Shown here: piece by piece, positions 42,805-52,670 of the stretch
Position numbering within the stretch: position 1 is the stretch's first letter
Layout of the letters: every line of letters begins with the position of its first letter
NCBI GenBank assembly: GCA_030737875.1
Contig: CM060922.1
Span: 318,657,456 to 318,721,455 of the forward strand
Source of the DNA: Allium sativum
Taxonomy: Eukaryota > Streptophyta > Magnoliopsida > Asparagales > Amaryllidaceae
Length of the DNA: 64,000 bases
Direction: 5' to 3'
Translations under genes and position numbers: made by a program
Notes under the pieces: generated by a model
The model's input: only the letters and a program-made list of their open reading frames with translations
Database searches by the model: none
Told to the model about the DNA's origin: nothing

Positions 42805-43438
42805 TGTAAGGGGTGATCAATCCCTTTCAGCGGAAAAACATCAATAGGATCTTGCAATGATGTGAAAGAACAAACAACTTGAAATGAATATCAATCTCAG
42901 ATCACAGAAAAATAAAATAAAGGCAACAGAGAACACACAAATTTATATTGGTTCCACTATCGCGAGATAGTGTACGTCCACTTCAATAAGGAAGAGATTT
43001 TATTAATATTCAAGAGATTACAGAGTTTTTAAAGTAGAGCAAAAGAAATGAAGATTACAAATGTTCTCACATATCCTCTCATAACATACTCTATGCCTTT
43101 CCTTATATAGAGGAAAATGTTTCTTGGGGATGAATTAATTTGATTTATGTAAATAAATCAAATAATGGAAGGCTAATATTCCCATTAATTTGATTGTCAT
43201 ATGATTGATTGATTGATAACTTTCTATTTTCTCCATTAATCAATCCCTTGTTCAATTTTAATTTCTTTCTGTTTCTTTTCCATGAAACATGACAACAAAT
43301 TAGATGATGAATATCTCCAATATCCCCCATTCATTAATATTCCTTCCATTTCTTGCACAAAATGGGTAACGAAATTACCACGAATATCTTCAAAAATCTA
43401 ATTAATATTTGGAAATATTATATCACCAAATTCCAATA
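42805..43438 (-). repeat. copia-3 left LTR (3' LTR in element orientation)
   Basis: On the + strand TGTAAGGGG...TTCCAATA, so the element-strand ends are TATTGG...TTACA, not TG...CA. It contains a leader-like motif (42950-42985) whose spacer is the hairpin CACTATC-GCGA-GATAGTG. A purine-rich AAGATGGAGAT adjoins on the - strand. Confidence 0.9.
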
Positions 43439-43553
43439 ATCTCCATCTTGATACAGTATCTCATGCAACCTAGAGACTCCAATGTGAATGCTTCCCGATG
43501 AGTTCCTGCAAAAGCCACCCCTCATTGCACTTTGTCAGTGAACTCCGGCAAGG

Positions 43554-44400
43554 TCACCGCCCACCAACAAAGTGTTGGAAGCATTCAAAAAGCAAGGTAG
43601 ACTTTGTGCAACCAACTCTTATCTCTTCATACAAGAAAAATACCATATCTTCGCTTGTCTTCAGCCAAGACACTCTCTTCCCCATTGTGCCACCATGTGG
43701 CACCTGGCACTTCATCAAGTGAAACAAGTTCGAGCAATGCTCAAACTTAGTAGCAGGTAATGCCTTCGTAAACATGTCTGCTGCATTTTCGTTTGTGTGA
43801 ATCTTCTGAAGACGAACTAACTTCTCCTCATTCATAGAGATAAGGAAAGACTCTCTTACCTCTATATGCTTTGTTCTAGAACTGAAAGCCAAATTTTCAG
43901 CTAAATGAATTGCACTTTGACTATCACAATTTACAAACAAGCATCTTGCATGAAGCCCAAATCACACAATAACTTCTTCAAATAAAGTGCCTCCTTAGCT
44001 GCCTCAGCTGCAGCTATCAACTCTGCCTCTGTAGTAGACAAAGCAACTATAGTCTGCAACCTCACTTTCCAACTAATAATTGTTCCTCTAAGTGTGAACA
44101 CATAGCCTGAGGTTGACTTCCTTCTATCTCTATCTCCGTCATAGTCTGAATCACAAAATCCAACCAAGTTGAAATCCTTATTTTTGCTGCAAAAAACAAG
44201 CCCATAATCTGATGTTTCTCTAAGATATCTAAAAATGTACTTCACTGCCTCCCAATACGATTTTCTCGAATTTGTCGTATATCTACTAATTAATCCAACA
44301 GCTTGAGCAATATCAGGTCTAGTGCACACCATAGCATACATCAAGCTACCTACTGCACTGGCATAAGGCACCTTCTTCATATAGGCCTTGTCTTTTTCTG
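43554..44400 (-). pseudogene. copia-3 RNase H domain
   Basis: YWEAVKYIFRYLRETSDYGL, GFCDSDYDGDRDRRKSTSGY, LQTIVALSTTEAELIAAAEA and, after a frame change near 43935, NCDSQSAIHLAENLAFSSRT and HIEVRESFLISMNE. The tail is VRLQKIHTNENAADMFTKAL. Catalytic acidic positions appear kept. One frameshift breaks it. Confidence 0.9.
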
Positions 44401-45204
44401 AGATCGGAGAGCCCTGATTAGAAAGCTGTATATGCAAAGGCATGAGTGTACTGAAAGCCTTTGCACCATCCATGTTAAACCGAGCAAGCACCTTTTGAAT
44501 ATATTCCTTTTGAGTAAGTCTCAAAAGTCCAAGCTCTCTATCTCTTTGGATTTTCATCCCCAAAATTTTCTTTGCTTCTCCAAGGTCTTTCATAACGAAT
44601 TTCGCTTTAATTTCAACTTCAACGCATCAATTTCAGCTTTATCCTTGGAAGCAATCAAAATATCATCCACATACAAAAGTAAATACATCCAATTATTATT
44701 CTTTAAATGATTAAAATAAACACATGCAACTTTAGTACTATGATTAAAACCATGTGAAACCATAAAAGAATCAAACATTTTGTACCATTGTCTAGGTGAC
44801 AGTTTTAGACCATAAAGAGATTTCTTCAACTTTCATACCCAAACTGACTTTCCATCTACAATAAATCCTTCTGGCTGCTTCATGTAAATGGTTTCCTCCA
44901 AGTCACCATGCAAGAAAGCGGTCTTCATATCAAGTTGTTCAAACTCCAAATCGTAAGCGGCAACTATTGCAAGTAGGATTCGAATTGAAGTTTGTCTAAC
45001 AACCGGAGCAAATATTTCATCATACTCTAACCCCTTTCTTTGTGAAAACCCTTTGGCTACTAATCTTGCCTTGTATCTACCATCATCTTTTACCTTGAAC
45101 ACCCACTTGCAACCTATGGCTCGGCTTCCTTGAGGTAGTGGTACCGAATCCCAAGTCTTGTTCTTTTGCAAAGACTGATATCCTCTTCCATAGCGCAATT
45201 CCAC
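44401..45204 (-). pseudogene. copia-3 reverse transcriptase
   Basis: LQKNKTWDSVPLPQG, KARLVAKGFSQRKGLEYDE, LDMKTAFLHGDLEETIYM and MKKSLYGLKLSPRQWYKMF precede an intact YVDD box (44662-44673). An in-frame TGA at 44833 (before KLKKSLYG) and a one-base shift near 44590 break it. MKDLGEAKKILGMKIQRDRE continues after the shift. The start is joined to integrase by a frame change near 45150. Confidence 0.92.
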
Positions 45205-45861
45205 TTTGAGTTGTCACTCAACTTCATGGCTTCTTCAAGGCTCAATGGTTCATCATGAATTACATGTAAATCATACTCAAAATGATCATCAAGGCTCAAA
45301 TTTGCATTCTGCCAATCTCCATATCTAATTGGAGCTCTCTTTGGTCTCTGACTAGCTCGAATGACTATATCGTCCGACTCTCCTTCAGCTCTGCCTTGAG
45401 CTGAATCATCTCTAGCTTCATGACCATCACTATCACTACTAAAGGAAATCTGCGGACTATCATGTGATGTATCATCAACTGCTCGGTGACTATTATCAAT
45501 AGTGATAGCTCTACTTCGGGTTTGAAAACTGGGAATCTCGGTCTTTTCCGGCTTCTCATCAACTGAGTCTGAACCCTCTGATAAATCTTCCAAAGGTTTG
45601 AACATTGTTGACTCATCAGAAGTCACATGTCTGGAATGTATAACTTTCTTCGTAATTGGATTCCAAATTCTATGTCCTTTTATGCCATCTATATAACCAA
45701 GAAAAACATATTTGGAGGCCCTAGGCTCCAACTTGTCATGTCCTGTATTGTGAACATAAACTGGATATCCAAATATACGAAAATAACTTAATAAAGTGTT
45801 TTTACCTCTCCATACCTCCTCTGGAATCTTCCCATCGATGGCTGAACACAGAATTCGATTA

Positions 45862-45869
45862 ATAATATG
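45862..45869. repeat. 8-bp target-site duplication of the MITE, left copy
   Basis: ATAATATG, identical to 46233-46240. Confidence 0.9.
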
Positions 45870-46232
45870 TAGGGCCGACAATTAGAACCGAAAACCCGAA
45901 CCGACCCGAGAAGAAAAGACCTGAACCCGATGGGTCTCGAGTTGGGTCTAGGTGATGAAAAATACCATCAAGACCCGATCAAACCCGACCCGCATAGACC
46001 CGACCCGAAAGACCGGGCCAAAAATCATTGAAATGTATGTATTTTTAGTGTTATTATTCAATCGGACTCGACCCAAGCTTCAACCCAACCCGACCCGACC
46101 CGAACCAAAGCCCTGGTCGAGTCAGGTCCAGATTTCTAAAATGTATAGTTTAGACCCGACAAAACCCGACCCGCCTAGAACCGAGACCTGTCGGGTCCGG
46201 GTGCATCGGGTTGGGTCTAATTGTCACCCCTA
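45870..46232. mobile_element. hAT-type MITE (363 bp) inserted in the copia-3 integrase
   Basis: Ends TAGGGCCGACAATTAGA and (complement of the right end) TAGGGGTGACAATTAGA match at 15 of 17 positions. The 8-bp duplication ATAATATG and the TAGGG start are typical of hAT elements. No coding capacity. The interior is rich in CCCGACCCG and GGGTCGGGT-like words. Confidence 0.92.
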
Positions 46233-46240
46233 ATAATATG
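46233..46240. repeat. 8-bp target-site duplication of the MITE, right copy
   Basis: ATAATATG, identical to 45862-45869. Confidence 0.9.
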
Positions 46241-47045
46241 TGCTACAGTGGAAATAGCTTCAGCCCAAAAACCCTTAGTCATACCGGCAGTCAAGCAACG
46301 GGTCTTTTCAAGTAAAATCCTATTCATTCTCTCAGCAATCCCATTGGATTGCGGATTACCACGTGTAGTAAAATGTCTTCTAATACCACATTGTCTGCAG
46401 TAGTCGAGGAACTCTTTTGAGACATATTCGTCACCATTGTCGGATCTAAGAATCTTCAATTTCTTTTCTATTTGGTTTTCAACAAGAGCTAATCAAACCT
46501 TAAGCTTCTCAAATACTTCCGACTTAGCTTTCATTACATAAACCCAAACCTTGCGCGAGTAGTCATCAATGAAGGAAACAAAATAATATGCTCCACCAAT
46601 AGAAGCTGTAGGGTACGCCCCCCAAACATCTGAATGCACATAATCAAGTACCCACTTAAAAGTATGCACGCCATCACCAAAAGAAACCCTGGTTTGCTTT
46701 GCCAATACACACTCCTTGCAAAAGTCCAACTTGTTGAAGATTTCTCCCTTGATCTTTTTCTTCTTACGAAGCAACTCTAAGTTCTTCTCCGAAGTATGAC
46801 CTAATCTCATATGCCAAAGCTTGGTAGCATCCAAACTTTTAGAACTATCGACTCCAACACATAATTCTCCATGGACAGTGGTACCCATTAGCAAATACAG
46901 GTTTCACACCATAACACCCTTCATCAATACAAGTGCCTCTCTAGAAACTCTCAACCATCTTTGACAATGGTTATCTTGCATCCCAATGATGCCAATTGGC
47001 CTAATGATATCAAAGACTTCCAAAGACCTGGGACTTAGAGAACAT

Positions 47046-47312
47046 TTAAAAGTGTGCGAACAATCCCATCATACATGCAAATGCGAACTGAACCAACTCC
47101 CATAGACTTGCATGTAGCATCGTTCCCATAAGGATAGAACTTCCTTCTTTGGCATCGAAGGAAGAAAAATAATCCTTATTAGGATTCATGTTAAATGATG
47201 CTCCAGAATCTAGAATCCAGTGGTCTGCAACATCTGATACAACCGCTATCAACAAATCGCTACCGCCTTTCTCCATCACAATAAATGAAGAACCATCAGT
47301 CTTCTTCTCCAA
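47046..47312 (-). pseudogene. copia-3 aspartic protease
   Basis: VADHWILDSGASFNMNPNKD contains an intact D-S-G-A active site. The open stretch begins in the zinc-knuckle tail (EKKTDGSSFIV) and ends near ACMMGLFAHF, where damage separates it from integrase. Confidence 0.88.
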
Positions 47313-48123
47313 ATCTGGACAGTCTCTTCTCCAATGGCCTGATTTCTTACAATAGACTTACTCCGCGAATTAGGCTTCCTAGAATTGGAACGCCCTCTAT
47401 TATTCTTTACTTTCTTCTCCGCTCTTCCTCTCTCTAAAAATAATCCTGAACTACTACTTCCTCCACTGCTATCATCGACACCAAACTCTTTAATATGATC
47501 TCTCAACTCTTCACTGAGCAAACCTGTCTTCACATCATCTAATTTCAATGTGTCTCTACCATAGATAAGGCTATTTGCGAAACCAGTGTAACACTCTAGA
47601 GGCAAACACAACATAACCCTTGCTTTTTGTTCTTCATCAATTTTCAACCCAACAGACTTCATCTTCATCAATAGGTCATCAGGTGTGTCTTAATTGAAGA
47701 ACCTTCCTTCATCTTATAAGTGAAGAAAGTATTCAATAGGATCAGACGGTTGGTTAGGGATTTCTTCATGTAGAGGTCCTCCGACTTCTTCCAAATGCCT
47801 TTAGTTGTTGTCTCCTGACTGATTTTAGAAATTACATTCTTTCTCAAAGCAAGCTGAAGAGTAGTAAAGGCCCATTCTTCCATCTCTTCTAATTCCACTG
47901 ATGAAATATCAGAAGGCAATGTCTCTGTATCAATTACTACTCGATGAATGCGATTTCTTCTCAAAACTGCTTTCATCATCCACTGCCAATTTTCAAAATC
48001 TCCTTCACCATTCCACTTCTCTATCGTCAACTGTGATCCTGACGCCACATAGGAACCTCTAACATATGGAGCAACTACTGGCACTGACGTATTATTTGTA
48101 TTGTTTTCATCTCCTCCTGCCAT
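47276..48123 (-). pseudogene. copia-3 gag with broken zinc knuckle
   Basis: The ATG at 48123 opens MAGGDENNTNNTSVP. SQLTIEKWNGEGDFENWQWM and AVLRRNRIHRVV mark the copia Gag N-terminal half. After a frame change near 47670, KIDEEQKARVMLCLPLECY and RGRSNSRKPNSRSKS follow. In the knuckle, CKKSGHWRRDC survives only in a shifted frame and the first Cys pair is lost to a one-base change. The gene-internal damage is light. Confidence 0.88.
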
Positions 48124-48151
48124 GCTACCAAACACCTTCTTTGCGAATCTA

Positions 48152-48163
48152 GCTCTAATACCA
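48152..48163 (-). other. Primer-binding site of copia-3
   Basis: On the - strand TGGTATTAGAGC, initiator-Met type with one change, two bases inside the 5' LTR. Confidence 0.85.
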
Positions 48164-48165
48164 GT

Positions 48166-48810
48166 TGTAAGGGGTGATCAATCCCTTTCAGCGGAAAAAC
48201 CTCAATAGTACCTTGCAATGATGTTATAGAACAAACAGCTTGAAATGAATATCAATATCATATCATAGAAAAAAATAAAGGCAACAGAGAACACACAAAT
48301 TTATAGTGGTTCCACTATCGCGAGATAGTGTACATCCACTTCAATGGGGAAGAGATTTTATTAATATTCAAGAGATTATAGAGTTTTTAATGTAGAGCAA
48401 AAGAAATGAAGAATACAAATGTTCTCACATATCCTCTCATAACATCCTCTATGCCTTTCTTTATATGGAGGAAAACGTTTCTTGGTGATGAATTAATTTG
48501 ATTTATGTAAATAAATCAAATCATGGAAGGCTAATATTCCCATTAATTTGATTGTCATATGATTGATTGATTGATAACTTTCTATTTTATCCATTAATCA
48601 ATCCCTTTTTCAAATTTAATTTCTTTCCGTTTCTTTTTCATGAAACATGGTAACAAATTAGAAGGAGAATATCTCCAATATCCCCTATTCATTAATATTC
48701 CTTCCATTTCTTTCCATTCATTTCTTGTACAAAACGGATAACGAAATTACCACGAATATCTCCAAAAATCTAATTGATATTTGGTAATACTGTATCACCA
48801 AATTCCAATA
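48166..48810 (-). repeat. copia-3 right LTR (5' LTR in element orientation)
   Basis: Matches 42805-43438 with an additional short repeat-like insertion (TTTCTTTCCATTCA region near 48710). Same TA...CA ends. Leader-like motif at 48300-48342 with the same GCGA hairpin. Confidence 0.9.
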
Positions 48811-48815
48811 ATATT
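48811..48815. repeat. Target-site duplication of copia-3, right copy
   Basis: ATATT, identical to 42800-42804. Confidence 0.9.
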
Positions 48816-48928
48816 GACTTTTTCAACTTACACACCTTGTTCTCATTTCCAGTGACCACAAATCCTTCAGGTTGGTCCATATATATTTCTTCCTCAAGCT
48901 CACCATTCAAAAAGGCCATTTTCACATC
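48816..48928 (-). pseudogene. copia-2 reverse transcriptase, 113-bp central island
   Basis: On the - strand KMAFLNGELEEEIYMDQPEG and NENKVCKLKKS, the middle blocks of copia RT, are stranded between two LTR elements. Both neighbours supply the adjoining RT sequence in matching phase. Confidence 0.93.
48924..48928. repeat. Target-site duplication of the giant-LTR element, left copy
   Basis: ACATC, identical to 61915-61919. Confidence 0.92.
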
Positions 48929-51294
48929 TGTAACGACCCGCATTTTTCAGTGATATAACTAATTTATTTAATTATTTAAATAATGGTTTGGTTATTTAAA
49001 ATGACCAGAATTGAATAATATTGAATATTTAATTTAAATAATATAATAATATATTTAATTTCTGAAATAGTCAAAAATAGTGGAATTCACAATATGGTGT
49101 GAACTGGATCATATGTGATATTTAATTCAGTTTTGAATTGAATTATAATAACAAATATATTATTTGAACGACAGTTTGAAAGTATAATTATAATATAATT
49201 CAAATCGAGCTTGAAATGGCGCGGCAGTTCGCTATTTGGCGATTTGAACTTCAACTGAATGTACAGGGTTCGTTTGAAATCGGATTTCTGTGAAATAAGA
49301 AACGTTAGGAGCTGGTGAAGTATATTTTTCTAGTGGAAGAGAAAAATCGGGATTTCATCGTGTAGATTTTGATATATGTCCAACTCAAATTTTAGATAAG
49401 TTGCTATGGAATTCCTTTATAATTTATATCTATTTATTTATATTTTTAAATGGATTTTTAAATATAAATCGAATATCGATGTAACACTGGATTTGAAATA
49501 TCGAGTTATAAATCCCATTGGAGCTGTATGATATTCTATTGTGGATATATACGATAATATTTATTTTTAAATATTAAATTAAAATGTTTTTAAATATATT
49601 TATATATTTAAAAAGGTTATTTAGAGCTTTAAAAATAGCCAGTTTTGCAAACGACCTCAGAATTCGACGAAACCAATTTTGTTGGATCCGCAACATCAAA
49701 TAATTGCTAGATTCCCAGTTCTGTGATTTTTAGAGTCACTGTGTGGCCGTACGGATTTTTAGAGTGAAAAACAGTCAGTATTTTAATGGTTAAAAATATG
49801 CTGTGTGAGCAAACGGAGTCGAAATTCGACGAAACCAGTTTCGTTGGGACCGTAATGTCGAATGGTAGCTGCATGTCCAATTTCGTGATTTTTGGGTATC
49901 GTGTGTGATCACAGGGATTTTAAAGGATGAATAAAATTATCGATGTCTTAAAATAAAATATTTAAATCGATTATTAAAATATTAAAAATCACCTATATAA
50001 TATCCTTAATTTTTCCTAACCTAAATCAGTTCATTCAGAAGTCAACAAGTTCCGCCGTAACATTTGTTGGTTCCAGGAAAAAAAGTTCGATCAAAAGAAA
50101 TCAAAGGAAAAACAAATAAAAAATTATAAATTCTAATATATATATATATACATATATCTGTGATCACCTTTCGAAGAGCTCTATTCTGGTATCAAAGTTT
50201 TGGAGCTCGATGGGTTTCTAGGAGTCTCGACATGTTTCCAGCGAAAGGGGTTATGGTCTAGGGTTCATGATTTTGATTTTTACAAGTTTTGATTTCAGTT
50301 TTTGATGTTGTATTTGAGTTTGTAGAGTGATTTGAGACTCGTACACAGATTTTGGTGGAAATGAAGGTCAAAACAGTTCGATATTTTTACTGTAGGCGTT
50401 GTTTAGGGTCGACGTCGGAATCTTGTACGGGTGTGCGAGGTTGGTAGTATAGGTATAGGATCGTAGAGATTTTGAGGAGATGAGCTTTGGTACTTTCAGA
50501 TTTTATATCGGTGGTGTATACAAGGAGAGAAAGGGGATTGAAGTCGTGTAAATGGAGTGGTGTACAACAGGAGGTGACGGCATTTCTGGTTCGAGGAAGA
50601 AGAAAGATGGTATGGGCCTGGTAATTAAGTTTTGGTGATGGGCCTTGTTAATAGTAAGCCCAATAAACTCTATTAATTTTTAGTTTAAAATTTAAATAGC
50701 GTTCAAACTTGTGAGTTCAATAACTTGTTCGTATGTAAACGAAATCCAACAAAACAGGTCACGTTGAAATCGTATCGTAAAGTACTACACATACAAACTG
50801 GTTTGGAAGGGAATGGAGCTCGTTTGAATTTATGGCGAAATAAATTGTTTGATTCAAATCAAACAAACAGTTTATCGTTCTTTAACGATGAAAGGCCAAT
50901 GTGAGTAAACTCATTAACTCTTCTCAGTTATATTTTTCTAAAGTATGTTTAGAAATGATAAATGATGGTTGTTTGCTATGTGTTGGTTGTTTGGTTGAAC
51001 TGCTAGTCAGTTGATTGAAAATATAGATAACGATATAAATATAAATCGTTAATCAAATATTAATTCTGTTTAGCAGAATATTTCATAGTGAAATGAAATT
51101 AATGTTAATTTTATTGTTTAACATCTGTGGATGCAGGGAAACAGGTCGGAGGGACCCAACTGGGTTTCTCAACATTTATTTTACTGTTTTTCATATATTG
51201 TGTTATATGATGTGATATGAAATCTGTTGTTGATTTTATATGTTGGAATGATCCCGATCATTGTTATAGGGTATGTTAAATACCATAAGGAATA

Positions 51295-51720
51295 CTGGAA
51301 TGTTAAAAAGGAATTTTTCAATGTTATATTGAAAAAGGAATATTTATAAAATCAAAAGGTTTTATAAAAAGAAAGTATTTATTTAGAAAATAAATAGATT
51401 GAAAAGGAATATTTATTTGTTAATCAAATAAATAGGATTGAAGAGAAATATTTGTAAACTATTTACAAATAGAATTGAAAAGGGATATTTATTTGAAAAT
51501 AGAACTGAATAGAAAGGGGAAATATGTGTAAAGGAAATAGTCAGATTATAAAAGAAATTACTTATAAAATCAATGGATTTTATATAAAAAGAAAATATAT
51601 ATAGAATAAATAGAATTATCAGAAAAGGAGTTTATTTGGTGAATAAATAGATTATAAAAGAAAATACTTGAAAAGTGACTAGAATTGTAGAAAAGGAGAA
51701 TTTTATATTTGAAAGGTTTA
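51295..51720. repeat. Array of short AT-rich palindromic units, left LTR
   Basis: Successive ~35-bp units of the form ATATTTATTTG...CAAATAAATAG plus a GATTGAAAAGGA-like linker, for example around TATTTGTAAACTATTTACAAATA. Each could fold into a short hairpin. The right LTR keeps the array at about 58500-58915. Confidence 0.75.
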
Positions 51721-51721
51721 G

Positions 51722-51742
51722 ACCCGTGCTTCGCACACGGGT
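51722..51742. repeat. GC-rich hairpin in the left giant LTR
   Basis: ACCCGTGC and GCACACGGGT separated by TTC, a stem with a two-base bulge. Identical at 58925-58945. Confidence 0.85.
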
Positions 51743-52493
51743 ATAATATGGTATGAATTTAAAACTAAAATTTAAATAGAATCTATTCTAACAGATAGAG
51801 TTAATATTTGATTGACTTATAATTGGATAAATTAAATGTTGATAAATTAAATGAAATATTTGAAATATTAAATGAAGTAAGAATCGATTTCAACATTGAT
51901 ATTTGAAATATTTGATATTTGAAATATTTGATAAATTAAATGAAATATTTATCATTGGATAAATAGAATATATAAGTCAGGACTTATATAGAGAAGTAAG
52001 AATCGATTTCAACATTGATATTTGAAACTGAATAAACATAGAGTTAATTAGATAGAGTTAATCAAATTAGAATTAATTGAATATTAGTTATTCAATTAGA
52101 GTTGATCGAATATAGTTATTGGAGATAGAGTTAGTCAAACATAGTTAATTAGGATGTGTCGCCATTTCGTACGACTGCTAGCATAATTCGCAGGGCTGGA
52201 GATAGCCTACGACGGTCGGATGTTTCCTGAGGGACTCAGGCGTAACCATTGTGATCGCTGCAATCTAGAGTCAAGCGAATGGTGTTAAATTGTATATTAG
52301 TCATTCAAAATAAATTTAAAATAGACATAGTTATTAGAAGATAAATTAATCGAATATTAGTTATCAGATAGGGGTTAAATAAGTAGAGTAAATAAGTTGA
52401 GTTAATTGAGTTGAGTTAATCAAACCGATTTAATCCAAATGAGTTAAATCAAAGGAGTTATTCAAAACAATTTATCCGAATAAAATTAAGGGA

Positions 52494-52670
52494 GTTAATC
52501 GAATATAGTTTATTCAAAAGGAGATTAATCGAATGTAAATCATTCGCAGAAAATTGATCGAATGTGAATCATTCGAAGAGAGATTATCGAATGTAGTAAT
52601 TCGAAGAAAGAGTTATTGAATATAGTTTATTCGAAGAAGGAGTTATCGAATAAAGTTTATTCGAAAGAGA
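52494..52670. repeat. Array of six GAAT-N8-ATTC palindromic units, left LTR
   Basis: Six ~28-30-bp units, each ATCGAAT, 6-8 bases, ATTCGAA, then a purine linker (GAGAG, GAAAG, GAAGG). Sequence differs between units while the inverted repeats persist. Right copy at 59596-59770. Confidence 0.85.

Larger units (their letters stand above)
45205..46894 (-). pseudogene. copia-3 integrase, split by a MITE
   Basis: MRLGHTSEKNLELL and CKECVLAKQTR form the zinc-binding part. The core has YVHSDVWGAYP, ILRSDNGDEYVS and GNPQSNGIAERMN. A TGA near 46490 (after KLKV) fits a tryptophan codon change. The hAT MITE interrupts at AHII (46240/45862). Removing it with one 8-bp duplication (371 bp) restores the same phase. 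The C-terminal part (VWRGKNTLLSYFRIFGYPVY, YVFLGYIDGIKGHRIW) and the variable linker with SQRPKRAPIRYGD follow. Confidence 0.92.
42805..48810 (-). mobile_element. Ty1/copia retrotransposon copia-3 nested in copia-2, with TA...CA LTR ends
   Basis: LTRs of 634 and 645 bp flank a 4.7-kb interior with gag, protease, integrase, RT and RNase H in copia order. TSD ATATT. The LTRs differ by roughly 6-7 percent by eye, including an 11-bp length difference. A 363-bp hAT MITE sits in integrase. Damage is modest: a handful of stops and frameshifts. Confidence 0.94.
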
